A stretch of 61,553 nt of DNA from an uncultured Prevotellaceae bacterium (GTDB taxonomy: Bacteria > Bacteroidota > Bacteroidia > Bacteroidales > Bacteroidaceae), in contig CADCDY010000013.1 of assembly GCA_902800245.1 (NCBI GenBank), forward strand, positions 1 to 61,553, in the 5' to 3' direction. The stretch's first letter is position 1, and each line of letters begins with the position of its first letter. Position numbers and translations under genes: made by a program. Positions 8,760 to 17,428 of this stretch are shown here, piece after piece. The notes beneath the pieces were generated by a model. The model was not told the DNA's origin. It did not search any database and saw nothing but the letters and a program-made list of their open reading frames with translations.

Positions 8760-8860
8760 CAAAAATACTCTTTTTTTGTGAGAAAAGAGAAATATTTCAT
8801 CCTTTTTAATGTTTTTTTTCGTTGAAAGACTTGGAATATAGAATTTTTTTCGTATCTTTG
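8760..8860. promoter_or_regulatory. Divergent promoters, pfp and 90-aa protein
   Basis: Minus-strand TATTTTTG at 8760-8767 serves pfp; plus-strand TATCTTTG at 8853-8860 serves the 90-aa gene. The two units diverge across about 85 nt of AT-rich DNA. Confidence 0.6.
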
Positions 8861-8903
8861 ACCATCGAAACGTAATAACTCATACAAAATAGGAGGACTA
8901 TTT

Positions 8904-9176
8904 ATGACAAACAAAAGGACACTTAAAAAGGCTATTAAGCAAATTTGCGAGACTCTGTTCGTAGAATGTTTTGCAGCATGCAGCGCTGCCAACAAGTCTC
9001 AGTTGGAGAACATTGATGCATTGTTCTTCAGTATTATTAAATTGCAGGCTAACTACACATCCCGTATCTCACATCCAGAGCCGGGTATCCCTGCAAAACA
9101 GTATTTCAAAGACCTGCGTGAGAAGTTTACCGCACAGGCCAGTGAGATTATCGACCAAATCAACAATCTCCATTAA
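8904..9176 (+). CDS. Conserved hypothetical, 90 aa, helical
   Basis: A 90-aa, mostly alpha-helical soluble protein with an amphipathic start ([25 protein letters not shown]) and a C-terminal helix ([25 protein letters not shown]). It has no signal peptide or membrane helix. It has an unusually strong Shine-Dalgarno-like AGGAGG just before the ATG, rare in this window, implying efficient initiation. Seven nt separate it from the acyltransferase gene, so the two are in one operon. I recognise no characterised family. Confidence 0.75.
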   Translation: MTNKRTLKKAIKQICETLFVECFAACSAANKSQLENIDALFFSIIKLQANYTSRISHPEPGIPAKQYFKDLREKFTAQASEIIDQINNLH

Positions 9177-9183
9177 GTCAACT

Positions 9184-9738
9184 ATGTGGAAATCATTTTG
9201 CCGATGGCTGCTGTATAAGCAGCTTGGATGGAGCATAGATGTAACTCAAGAGCATCCGAACAAATACATTATCTGTCTTGCTCCCCATACCAGCAACTGG
9301 GACTTCCTTATAGGACAACTTTATAATGGCGCCGAGGGACTGAAGAGCAATTTCCTGATGAAGAAAGAGTGGTTCTTTTGGCCCTTAGGTCCCATTTTCC
9401 GCAGTTTGGGCGGCATTCCCGTGTTCCGTTCGAAAAAGACAAGCATGACCGATAATTTAGCTGAGGCAGCACAAAAGGCCGAGACATTCATGCTTTGCAT
9501 CACACCGGAAGGGACACGCTCGCCGAATCCAGAATGGAAAAAAGGTTTCTACTATATTGCCCAAAAGGCCGAGATTCCCATCCTGCTTTATGGTATTGAC
9601 TACGAGCAGAAACTCATCCGTTGCACAAAGACCATTGTTCCGAACGGCGATATTGATACTCAGATGCGCGACATCAAACTTTATTTCAAGGACTTCAAAG
9701 GAAAGAAGCCCGAAAACTTTACGATTGGCGAATTATAA
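9184..9738 (+). CDS. 1-acyl-glycerol-3-phosphate acyltransferase-like (PlsC)
   Basis: A 184-aa acyltransferase of the PlsC superfamily in its short Bacteroidetes form. The catalytic HX4D motif is HTSNWD (residues 35-40); the substrate-binding PEGTRS motif follows near 100-107; GGIPVFRS precedes it. The family moves acyl groups to lysophosphatidate or related acceptors at the inner face of the inner membrane; the exact acceptor cannot be told. The open frame begins at 8971 inside the previous gene, but the ATG at 9184 gives the normal N-terminus (MWKSFCRWLLYKQLGW). It abuts the next gene by 1 nt. Confidence 0.8.
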   Translation: MWKSFCRWLLYKQLGWSIDVTQEHPNKYIICLAPHTSNWDFLIGQLYNGAEGLKSNFLMKKEWFFWPLGPIFRSLGGIPVFRSKKTSMTDNLAEAAQKAETFMLCITPEGTRSPNPEWKKGFYYIAQKAEIPILLYGIDYEQKLIRCTKTIVPNGDIDTQMRDIKLYFKDFKGKKPENFTIGEL

Positions 9739-9739
9739 A

Positions 9740-12634
9740 ATGCAAAGACGAACCCTATACATATTTTTATTATTTATATTTGCGGTAACCCATGTACTGG
9801 GTCAGACGTCAAAAGACGAAGCAAAACTGGCCGACAATCTGAAGCAGTATTTTTCCAAATACAAACCCAAAGGTACCCGTTTGACCCAACAGCCGCGAAT
9901 GCTCAGCTATCAGTTGGACAATCAGGCACAAACGCTTGTCATTACCGCAGACGAATACTTTGCTGCACAGGAGTTTACACCGGAAATCACGGAACACATA
10001 TACAAAAAAATCAGAGGGACGTTACCTAAGCCCTATCGCGATTATACCATTACGGTCATGACAATTGGTATGACCATTGACGAACTCGTCCCGAACAGAT
10101 TGTCGCAAAATGCCGATAAATCGAGACTCTGGGGCGATATCGACTACGACGGAGAACCTTGGGTAAAGAATATCTCAACACCCCTGAAATTAACCCACGG
10201 CCTACAGGGACGTCACCTGTCGCTGTGGGCCAGTCACGGACGTTTCTACGACCAAAAGAAAGGATGCTGGCGTTGGCAACGTCCCAAACTCTTCGGTACC
10301 ACAGAGGATCTCTTTACTCAGACCATCGTCGTTCCCTACCTCATTCCCATGCTGGAGAAAGCCGGTGCCGTCGTATTTACCCCGCGTGAACGCGACTGGC
10401 AGACGGAGGAAGTCATTGTCGACAACGATGGTCCCAAACGTAACTACTTCGAGGTCACCGCTCAGGGCAAATGGCAAACGACATCCTATCCAGGATTTGC
10501 CTGGCATACGGGAACATATTCCGACGGTGAGAATCCTTTCGAGGCAGGCAGCGCTCGTATGACCATGACGACAAACAGCAAGTCGCGCTATTCGGTGGCG
10601 ACCTACCAACCCGATTTCAAGAAAGCCGGACGTTATGCCGTCTATGTCAGTTATCAGACATTGCCCAATAGTATTGAAGATGCATTGTATACGGTTTGGC
10701 ACAAGGGAGAGTGTACCCAGTTCCGCGTGAATCAGCAAATGGGTGGAAGCACGTGGGTCTATCTTGGTACTTTCGACTTCGACGCAGGCTATAGTGAGTT
10801 CAATCGTGTGACATTGACAAACCAAAGCGACCATCGAGGCGTTGTTACTACCGATGCTGTACGTTTTGGTGGAGGTATGGGCAATATTGAGCGTTTTGGC
10901 GAAACTAGCGGAATGCCACGTGCACTTGAGGGTGCTCGCTACTACGGGCAATGGGCCGGTATGCCTTACGCAGTCTATAGCAGCAAGGACGGACAAGACG
11001 ACTATGGCGACGACATCAATGTTCGTTCCCACATGACCAATCTTTTAGGGGGTGGGTCATGCTTTATGCCTACTGTTGAAGGTCGTAAGGTTCCTATTGA
11101 ACTCTCGCTGGCTGTACATAGTGACGCTGGATATGATAAAGAAGGTGTCGGACTCATTGGCTCACTGTCTATCTGTACCACCAATTTCCACGACGGCAAG
11201 TTGAATGCCGGTATCTCAAGAATGGCATCACGCGACTTTGCCGATGCCCTGCTATCCAACGAGGTGCTCGATATTAAATATAAGTATAAGGACTGGAACC
11301 GCCGCGAACTTTTCGACCGCAACTATTCCGAGACCCGCTTGCCTGAAGTTCCAAGTGCCATTCTTGAAACCATGTCACACCAGAATTTCCCTGACATGCG
11401 TTACGGACAGGATCCCAATTTCCGTTTCACCTTGGCACGTTCTATCTACAAAACCATCCTTCGCTACGTCAACGACCAGCACGGCACACCTTTCATTGTA
11501 GCTCCACTTACCCCCAATTATTTCCGCATCGAATTTACGGGAAAGAACACCGTCCAACTGAATTGGAACGCGGTGGAAGACCCCCAGGAACTGACGTCGA
11601 AACCAACTGGATATATCGTCTATACCGCCGTTGGTGATGCAGATTTCGACAACGGAACCTACATCCGCTCAAAAAACAGCTACGAACTGGAACTGGAACC
11701 CAATCTGCTCTATCATTTCAAAGTAACGGCCGTTAATCGCGGTGGCGAGAGCTTCCCCACAGAGGTGCTCTCCGCACTCTACAATCCCAAAGCAACCAAG
11801 ACGGTTATGGTGGTGAACGGTTTTCACCGCCTCTCTTCGCCAGCCATTCGTAACACGCCGACCGAGCAAGGGTTTGACCTCGATGAAGACCCTGGAGTGA
11901 CTTACGGTCCTACGCTTGGATGGGTGGGACGCCAGATTAATTTCGACCGCAAACAGATGGGCAACGAAGACGGGGGACTGGGCGATAGCAGTGAGGAACT
12001 TGCCGGACGACTCATTGCCGGCAACGACTTCAATTACGTCAAGACCCACGCCGAAGCCATTGCGTCTGCCCGACGATATAACATTGTCAGTTGTTCCAGC
12101 GAAGCGTTAGAGACCATCATCCCCTCGCCTGCCCGATACCCCGTCATCGACTTGTTACTGGGTTTGGAACGCGACGACAAGCATAGCCTCCAGTATTACA
12201 AAACGTTTACTTCCACCATGCGCAACACCCTGCAACATTATACTTCCAATGGAGGCTCGCTGCTCGTCAGCGGAGCCTATATCGGTTGCGACATGATGAG
12301 TGATGCCGAACGGCTATTCATGCAGAACGTCCTGAAGTGCCACTACTCCGGTCACAATATATGTGCTGACAACAATATCAACGGACTGGGCACGACATTT
12401 CAATACTGGAACCAGCTGAATTCAGAACATTATGCTGCCGTTTCTACTGACGTCCTGCAACCTGTCGGACAGGCATATCCTGCCATGCAATATGGCGACG
12501 GACGTGATGCTGCCATTGCATACAAGGGAACCGACTACAGCTGTTTCACCATGGGATTTCCCTTCGAGTGCATCAAAGACGCCCAGAAGCGGAGTTCCAT
12601 CATGCGCGGACTATTAAGCTTTCTCATCAAATAA
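9740..12634 (+). CDS. Golvesin-domain / amidase_3-like exported protein
   Basis: A 964-aa exported protein (signal peptide MQRRTLYIFLLFIFAVTHVLG, cut before Q). It carries pieces of a zinc N-acetylmuramoyl-L-alanine amidase (amidase_3): LSLWASHGRFYD and TPRERDW early, then LAVHSDAG and the late Glu motif PSAILETMSHQNFPDMRY. Between them lies a golvesin C-terminal-like beta domain (about 240-370: AGRYAVYVSYQTLPNS, VYLGTFDF, VTTDAVRFGGG). After the amidase come a fibronectin type III repeat (about 600-690) and a C-terminal ThuA/GATase-like domain (PVIDLLLGLERDD, NGGSLLVSGAYIGCDMM). Databases often mislabel it xanthan lyase. A peptidoglycan role is inferred from the amidase motifs. An earlier in-frame start at 9557 lies inside the acyltransferase gene. 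Confidence 0.75.
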   Translation: MQRRTLYIFLLFIFAVTHVLGQTSKDEAKLADNLKQYFSKYKPKGTRLTQQPRMLSYQLDNQAQTLVITADEYFAAQEFTPEITEHIYKKIRGTLPKPYRDYTITVMTIGMTIDELVPNRLSQNADKSRLWGDIDYDGEPWVKNISTPLKLTHGLQGRHLSLWASHGRFYDQKKGCWRWQRPKLFGTTEDLFTQTIVVPYLIPMLEKAGAVVFTPRERDWQTEEVIVDNDGPKRNYFEVTAQGKWQTTSYPGFAWHTGTYSDGENPFEAGSARMTMTTNSKSRYSVATYQPDFKKAGRYAVYVSYQTLPNSIEDALYTVWHKGECTQFRVNQQMGGSTWVYLGTFDFDAGYSEFNRVTLTNQSDHRGVVTTDAVRFGGGMGNIERFGETSGMPRALEGARYYGQWAGMPYAVYSSKDGQDDYGDDINVRSHMTNLLGGGSCFMPTVEGRKVPIELSLAVHSDAGYDKEGVGLIGSLSICTTNFHDGKLNAGISRMASRDFADALLSNEVLDIKYKYKDWNRRELFDRNYSETRLPEVPSAILETMSHQNFPDMRYGQDPNFRFTLARSIYKTILRYVNDQHGTPFIVAPLTPNYFRIEFTGKNTVQLNWNAVEDPQELTSKPTGYIVYTAVGDADFDNGTYIRSKNSYELELEPNLLYHFKVTAVNRGGESFPTEVLSALYNPKATKTVMVVNGFHRLSSPAIRNTPTEQGFDLDEDPGVTYGPTLGWVGRQINFDRKQMGNEDGGLGDSSEELAGRLIAGNDFNYVKTHAEAIASARRYNIVSCSSEALETIIPSPARYPVIDLLLGLERDDKHSLQYYKTFTSTMRNTLQHYTSNGGSLLVSGAYIGCDMMSDAERLFMQNVLKCHYSGHNICADNNINGLGTTFQYWNQLNSEHYAAVSTDVLQPVGQAYPAMQYGDGRDAAIAYKGTDYSCFTMGFPFECIKDAQKRSSIMRGLLSFLIK

Positions 12635-12649
12635 CTAAAATACAATTTT

Positions 12650-13000
12650 ATGAAGTACAAAATTCAAACTAATTCAAGTGGTACACGTAGTATCGAAATC
12701 TCTGAAGACCATCTGCAGACCATAGAACAGTATCAACTGTTCCGTGACCTTATCGACTCTAATGGCTATGTCGACGAGGACGTACTGAACAAGCTGAAAT
12801 TGAATATCCGTTCATTGCTGGAGTCTGATGCTGGCAAGGACAAACAACTGCTTGACCTATGCCTCGATGTGGTCTATCATCCTAACATGAAGGCTTACGG
12901 TCTGCAACAGCTCGTACTACTGTTTATCAACTGGAAGGACCGTGGCAACGATAATCTTGGAACGACCACGCGAGCTTTCCAAGGAACCCCGTTCAATTGA
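12650..13000 (+). CDS. Conserved hypothetical, 116 aa
   Basis: A 116-aa soluble protein, mostly helical (EDHLQTIEQYQLFRDLI, VLNKLKLNIRSLLESDAG, LLDLCLDVVYHPNMKAYGLQQLVLLFINW). No signal peptide, membrane helix or known motif. It lies 15 nt after the golvesin gene, and its TGA overlaps the ATG of the YgiQ gene (TGATG), so it is translated together with it. Function unknown. Confidence 0.7.
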   Translation: MKYKIQTNSSGTRSIEISEDHLQTIEQYQLFRDLIDSNGYVDEDVLNKLKLNIRSLLESDAGKDKQLLDLCLDVVYHPNMKAYGLQQLVLLFINWKDRGNDNLGTTTRAFQGTPFN

Positions 13001-14856
13001 TGGACTATAGACTGACGGATTTTCTCCCCACGACAAAGAAGGAGATGGAACTGCGCGGATGGGATGAGGTTGACATCATCCTCTTCTCAGCCGATGCGTA
13101 TATCGACCATCCGTCCTTTGCCAATGCTGTCATCGGACGCACACTCGAGGCCGCTGGCTATCGCGTGGCTATCGTCCCCCAGCCTGACTGGCACGGTGAT
13201 TTCCGCGATTTTAAGAAGCTGGGGCGTCCCCGTCTCTATTTTGCCATATCCCCCGGCAATATGGACTCGATGGTGAATAAGTACACGGCTAACCGTCGCC
13301 TGCGTTCCGAGGACGCCTACTCGCCTGACGGGCGTCACGGTCTCCGTCCAGACTATCCTTCCGTCGTCTATTCCCAGATTCTGCGCCAACTCTATCCCGA
13401 TGTGCCTATTGTCTTGGGCGGTATCGAGGCCTCGTTGCGCCGGCTCACCCATTATGACTATTGGCAGGACAAGCTTCGTCCGTGTATTCTTTGCGATGCC
13501 CCTGCCGACATCCTTGTTTATGGCATGGGTGAGAAACCAATGGTTGAGTTGACGCGTCGTATTGCCGACGGTCTTCCCATCAGCGCCTGCCACGACATTC
13601 CACAAACGGTCTATCTTGCTGATCATGTAACACGTCGTGAGGGTGATATTGTGCTGCATTCCCATGAAGAATGCTTGCGTAACAAGCGGTCGCAGGCCGA
13701 GAACTTTAGGTATATCGAGGAACAATCGAACATGATGCACGCCCAGCGCCTGCTCCAGCCCTTGTCTTCATCCAAAACTCCCGATGGGTCACTGTCGGGC
13801 ACCTGCGTTGTCGTCAACCCGCCCTATCCTCCTATGACCACCGAGGAGATTGACGCCTCGTTCGACCTGCCTTATACGCGCGTACCACATATTAAATATA
13901 AGGGCAAGCGCATTCCCGCTTACGAGATGATCAAGTTCAGCGTAAATATCCATCGCGGCTGTTTCGGCGGTTGTGCCTTCTGCACCATCTCCGCCCATCA
14001 AGGCAAGTTCATTTCGTGCCGCTCAAAGGAGAGTATCCTGCGTGAGGTTAAGCAGGTAATGCAAATGCCCGATTTTAAAGGCTACCTTAGCGATTTGGGC
14101 GGTCCGTCGGCTAATATGTACGGCATGCACGGACGTAACCTCAATGCCTGCGAGAAGTGTAAACGGCCGTCATGCATCCATCCGCAGATTTGTCCGAATC
14201 TGAATACCGATCATTCGAAATTGCTCGAGATATATCGTGCTGTCGATGCCCTGCCTGGCATCAAAAAAAGTTTCATTGGCAGTGGTGTGCGCTATGACCT
14301 GCTCTTGCATCGCAGCAAGGACGAGAAAGCAAACAAGGCTGCGATGGAATACGCCCGCGAGCTGATTAAGAAACACGTCAGCGGACGTCTGAAGGTGGCT
14401 CCTGAACACACCTCCGACCGCGTGTTGCGACTGATGCGCAAACCTTCGTTCCAACAATTCTACGAGTTCAAGCGCATCTTCGACCGCATCTGTCGCGAGG
14501 AACATCTCAACCAGCAAATCATCCCCTACTTCATCTCCAGTCACCCGGGCTGCAGCGAGGCTGATATGGCCGATTTGGCCGTAAAGACCAAACATCTCGA
14601 TTTCCAACTGGAGCAAGTACAGGACTTTACCCCAACCCCCATGACTGTCTCCACAGAGACATGGTATACGGGTTATGACCCCTATACCCTTGAACCCGTC
14701 AAGAGTGCCAAGACGCAGCAGGAAAAGCTCGCCCAACGCCAGTATTTCTTCTGGTACAAACCGGAAGAACGTCGTGGTATCGAACAGAGTCTGCGTCGCA
14801 TTGGCCGTGCGGACCTTATCAGCGAACTATGTCCCTTCAATCGCCGTCGCCGCTGA
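13000..14856 (+). CDS. ygiQ: YgiQ family radical SAM protein
   Basis: A 618-aa radical SAM enzyme of the YgiQ family. Order: N-terminal YgiQ region with a B12-binding-like fold (residues 1-180, including VVYSQILRQLYPDVPIVLGG), the central radical SAM domain with cluster motif GCFGGCAFC (CX3CX2C), a Cys-rich segment (CEKCKRPSCIHPQICPN) that may hold another metal, and a basic C-terminal extension. The reaction of YgiQ is not established; possible corrinoid dependence is an inference from the N-terminal fold. The ATG at 13000 overlaps the previous stop. Confidence 0.9.
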   Translation: MDYRLTDFLPTTKKEMELRGWDEVDIILFSADAYIDHPSFANAVIGRTLEAAGYRVAIVPQPDWHGDFRDFKKLGRPRLYFAISPGNMDSMVNKYTANRRLRSEDAYSPDGRHGLRPDYPSVVYSQILRQLYPDVPIVLGGIEASLRRLTHYDYWQDKLRPCILCDAPADILVYGMGEKPMVELTRRIADGLPISACHDIPQTVYLADHVTRREGDIVLHSHEECLRNKRSQAENFRYIEEQSNMMHAQRLLQPLSSSKTPDGSLSGTCVVVNPPYPPMTTEEIDASFDLPYTRVPHIKYKGKRIPAYEMIKFSVNIHRGCFGGCAFCTISAHQGKFISCRSKESILREVKQVMQMPDFKGYLSDLGGPSANMYGMHGRNLNACEKCKRPSCIHPQICPNLNTDHSKLLEIYRAVDALPGIKKSFIGSGVRYDLLLHRSKDEKANKAAMEYARELIKKHVSGRLKVAPEHTSDRVLRLMRKPSFQQFYEFKRIFDRICREEHLNQQIIPYFISSHPGCSEADMADLAVKTKHLDFQLEQVQDFTPTPMTVSTETWYTGYDPYTLEPVKSAKTQQEKLAQRQYFFWYKPEERRGIEQSLRRIGRADLISELCPFNRRRR

Positions 14857-16029
14857 CTAACGTCGCCGTTCGTGCAAGGGCCACAGCACCTGTTCGTACA
14901 GCAGATACGGATTCAACAACTGGCAACGACGTTGCGGTTTCCGAATCCTCGCATCACGCTGGCCAATAACGGTAAAATCATATCGTGAAACGTTTCCCTG
15001 ATAGTCGCGCAACAAATAAGTAAGGTGATACGGACGCTCTTCGTCAAACGTGACAATACCGCCGCTGAAGTCGGTATGCAGGATGGGCAGTCGCATGCCA
15101 GGTTCCTTGTACGACTTCATATACCAGATACGTGTATGGCGCCAATGGTCGTAATCGCCCCATTGGTTTACTTCCGGCTGACAACTGATGGGAATGCCCG
15201 ATACGTCGGCACTGAAAACCTCCCGACCGTCCACCAACAACTGCACATGACGCACACCATAGTGATTGTACGTTGCCTCGGAATAATCGTCGGCCCACAA
15301 TGCAAAGCCCACCCTGCCCCACGCCGTAAATTCGCGGGAGAGCGTCCACGTCGTGCTGTGTTTCTTGACGTCGGGCTGTCCGAAACCGAACGTCTGTTTC
15401 GTCGCACCACCGTTAAACAGCCCTTCACCCACTACGGGAACAGCCATAAACGAATGTGCCTGCGGAGCCACCGTGTCGGCAATAAACTGCGCCAGTTTCT
15501 CAATCGGGTCTATCATTACCCACGTCTTCGTGTCGTGCAATTCCAGATGCAGGTGCGGCCCCGTCGAGTGACCAGTATTGCCGCTGAGGGCAATCAAGTC
15601 GCCACCTTTCACGGGCAATTGGTCTGCAGCATATCGAAAATCCAGCGTGTCGCGCCAACCCGTTCGTTCAAACAATTGTTCATATTTGTCAGCAAAGCGC
15701 TTCAAATGGCAATACACGCTCGTCAGTCCGTCAGGATGGTTCACATAGATGGCATTGCCGAAGCCGTACTTGTTAACGGTGATGCGGCTGACATAACCAT
15801 CGGCAATAGAGAAAATCTGCTTGCCCTCCTGGTTGTCTGTCTTCACGTCTATTCCTCCGTGGAAATGCCACGGGCGAGGCTCGCCGAAGTTTCCTGCCAG
15901 TACGATGTCGTAATCCACCGGCGACACATAATCTATTGGCTCTTGGCCGTTGGTCGTTGGCTCATCACCACATGCCACCAGAAGCCAAAAGCCAACAGCT
16001 AACAGCCAAAAGCCAAAAGACCTTAGCAT
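14857..16029 (-). CDS. M23 family metallopeptidase lipoprotein
   Basis: A 390-aa LytM/M23 endopeptidase-like protein. The N-terminus FGFWLLAVGFWLLVAC is a lipoprotein signal peptide with Cys20 as the lipid site. Zinc ligands are visible: HFHGGID (HxxxD) and GPHLHLE (HxH), so the enzyme may be active on peptidoglycan cross-links. A beta-rich C-terminal domain of about 200 residues follows. The signal peptide and next 15 residues are encoded entirely by two opposing heptamer arrays (15936-15963 and 15977-16019). The start overlaps the nadC stop by 7 nt, so it is the last gene of the cstA-OMP-nadC operon. The gene ends abutting ygiQ, convergently. Confidence 0.85.
   Translation of the reverse strand: MLRSFGFWLLAVGFWLLVACGDEPTTNGQEPIDYVSPVDYDIVLAGNFGEPRPWHFHGGIDVKTDNQEGKQIFSIADGYVSRITVNKYGFGNAIYVNHPDGLTSVYCHLKRFADKYEQLFERTGWRDTLDFRYAADQLPVKGGDLIALSGNTGHSTGPHLHLELHDTKTWVMIDPIEKLAQFIADTVAPQAHSFMAVPVVGEGLFNGGATKQTFGFGQPDVKKHSTTWTLSREFTAWGRVGFALWADDYSEATYNHYGVRHVQLLVDGREVFSADVSGIPISCQPEVNQWGDYDHWRHTRIWYMKSYKEPGMRLPILHTDFSGGIVTFDEERPYHLTYLLRDYQGNVSRYDFTVIGQRDARIRKPQRRCQLLNPYLLYEQVLWPLHERRR
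15936..16019. repeat. Inverted pair of heptamer arrays
   Basis: Plus strand: four units TTGGCTC, TTGGCCG, TTGGTCG, TTGGCTC at 15936-15963, a 13-nt spacer, then about six units of the reverse-complement type (AAGCCAA, CAGCTAA, CAGCCAA) to 16019. The arrays can pair with each other. They lie wholly inside the M23 lipoprotein gene and encode its signal peptide and linker. Confidence 0.85.
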
Positions 16030-16871
16030 GCCTTAAAGCTCATATCCAATCCCTTTACCGAGTGGGTCAGAGCACCCACTGAGATAAAGTCGACACCCTG
16101 CTCCGCATAGTCGCGGATGGTGTCAAACGTAATGCCACCGCTCGACTCCGTCTCAAAGCGACCGCCAATAATATCTACGGCCTTCTTTGTGTCGGGAACG
16201 CTGAAATTGTCCAACATAATACGGTCCACGCCGCCGTGATCCAACACCTGCTGCAGTTCGTCAAACGAGCGAACCTCTATTTCAATCTTCAGCTTCAAAC
16301 CCTTCTCGTCCAAGTACTTATGGCAGCGGTCGATGGCGTTCACAATACCGCCAGCGAAATCCACATGGTTGTCCTTCAGCAGAATCATATCAAACAGTCC
16401 GATGCGATGGTTGCAGCCACCACCAATCTTCACGGCCTGCTTCTCCAGCATGCGCATGCCCGGCGTCGTCTTACGGGTGTCAAGCACGCGGGTCTTCGTA
16501 CCCTTCAGGCGCTCCACATATTTGTCCGTCATGGTGGCAATACCACTCATGCGCTGCATGATGTTCAACATAAGGCGCTCCGTCTGCAACAGTGAGCGCA
16601 CGCGACCCGTGACAATCATAGCGATGTCGCCCTTCTTTACACGTGAACCGTCGCCCATCAACACCTCGACCTGCATGTCGGGGTCGAAACGGCGGAACAC
16701 TTCCTTGGCTATCTCCACACCTGCTAAGATTCCGTCCTCCTTGATGAGCAGGTGCGACTTGCCCATCGCGTCCTCAGGAATACAACACAACGTGGTATGG
16801 TCACCGTCGCCGATGTCCTCTGCAAACGACAGATCTATCAGTCTGTCAACCAATTCTTCTACACTTAACAT
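16023..16871 (-). CDS. nadC: Nicotinate-nucleotide diphosphorylase (carboxylating)
   Basis: A 282-aa quinolinate phosphoribosyltransferase: it joins quinolinate and PRPP, releasing CO2, to give nicotinate mononucleotide in de novo NAD synthesis. Visible motifs are EDIGDGDHTT, LNIMQRMSGIAT, the RKTTPGMR active-site segment, GGGCNHRIGLFDMILLKDNH, and the C-terminal barrel strands IMLDNF, ESSGGI and ISVGALTHSVKGLDMS. Length is standard. nadA and nadB are not adjacent. NaMN is also the substrate of CobT, encoded further along, so the gene links loosely to cobalamin lower-ligand activation. Confidence 0.95.
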   Translation of the reverse strand: MLSVEELVDRLIDLSFAEDIGDGDHTTLCCIPEDAMGKSHLLIKEDGILAGVEIAKEVFRRFDPDMQVEVLMGDGSRVKKGDIAMIVTGRVRSLLQTERLMLNIMQRMSGIATMTDKYVERLKGTKTRVLDTRKTTPGMRMLEKQAVKIGGGCNHRIGLFDMILLKDNHVDFAGGIVNAIDRCHKYLDEKGLKLKIEIEVRSFDELQQVLDHGGVDRIMLDNFSVPDTKKAVDIIGGRFETESSGGITFDTIRDYAEQGVDFISVGALTHSVKGLDMSFKAC

Positions 16872-16880
16872 AAGCCTTGT

Positions 16881-16920
16881 CTTTTTACCTTTTTACTTTT
16901 TTACCTTTTTACTTTTTCAT
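16881..16920. repeat. Octamer array (CTTTTTAC)
   Basis: Five 8-nt units (CTTTTTAC, CTTTTTAC, TTTTTTAC, CTTTTTAC, TTTTTCAT). The array supplies the last Lys codons and the TAA stop of the OMP gene (16909-16911, minus strand) and fills the gap to nadC. Confidence 0.75.
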
Positions 16921-17412
16921 GTACTGGTCCTTAAACAGATACACGCCGATACCCACGCGCAGGCCATAGCACGTATAGTCGAACTTCTTCGTCGAGATGT
17001 CGAAATAAAGCTCTGGCTCCAGCGTCACCGTACGACTCAGGAAGAAGGCGTAGCCCAACTGGAACGACGGCAGCAGGTCGTTATAGCTTTTGTCAGCATG
17101 CTTAAACTTCAGTCCGGCACCCAGGTACAGGCCGTTCTGCACGATGTAGTAGCGTGCTCCGGCTCCCAACACCAGCGCGTCGGGACTCTTATCCCAATGG
17201 TCGTAGCCCACTTCGCCCAAAGCCATCAGGTTGTCCTCAAACATGTAGCCCAACTTAGCGTTCAGTCCAAAATGGAACTCCTTGGTCTGGTTACTGATGT
17301 CGAGGCCCGAGAACGATGCACCAATATATCCCTTACCCTGTTCAAACTGTGCGTTGGCAGCAATGCTCATCACCAGCGCCACCACGATAAATGCAATTTT
17401 CTTCATAGTCAT
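16909..17412 (-). CDS. Outer membrane beta-barrel protein (OmpX/OmpW-like)
   Basis: A 167-aa small porin-like protein. A signal peptide (MKKIAFIVVALVMSIAANA, cut before Q) is followed by alternating beta-strand sequence (YIGASFSGLDIS, FGLNAKLGYMF, LVLGAGARYYI, LYLGAGLKFKH, FQLGYAFFLS, LEPELYFDIS, YGLRVGIGVYLF), matching an eight-stranded barrel. Such proteins sit in the outer membrane; the ligand is unknown. It lies 16 nt downstream of cstA in the same operon. Its C-terminus (DQYMKK) extends past the last aromatic strand and ends within an octamer repeat array. Confidence 0.8.
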   Translation of the reverse strand: MTMKKIAFIVVALVMSIAANAQFEQGKGYIGASFSGLDISNQTKEFHFGLNAKLGYMFEDNLMALGEVGYDHWDKSPDALVLGAGARYYIVQNGLYLGAGLKFKHADKSYNDLLPSFQLGYAFFLSRTVTLEPELYFDISTKKFDYTCYGLRVGIGVYLFKDQYMKK

Positions 17413-17428
17413 TATTATATTTTATCTT

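Noticed and set aside
10202-11032. A 276-aa minus-strand reading frame inside the golvesin gene.
   Set aside because: Antisense shadow without start context or family match.
15025-16002. A 325-aa plus-strand reading frame.
   Set aside because: Antisense of the M23 lipoprotein gene; no family features.
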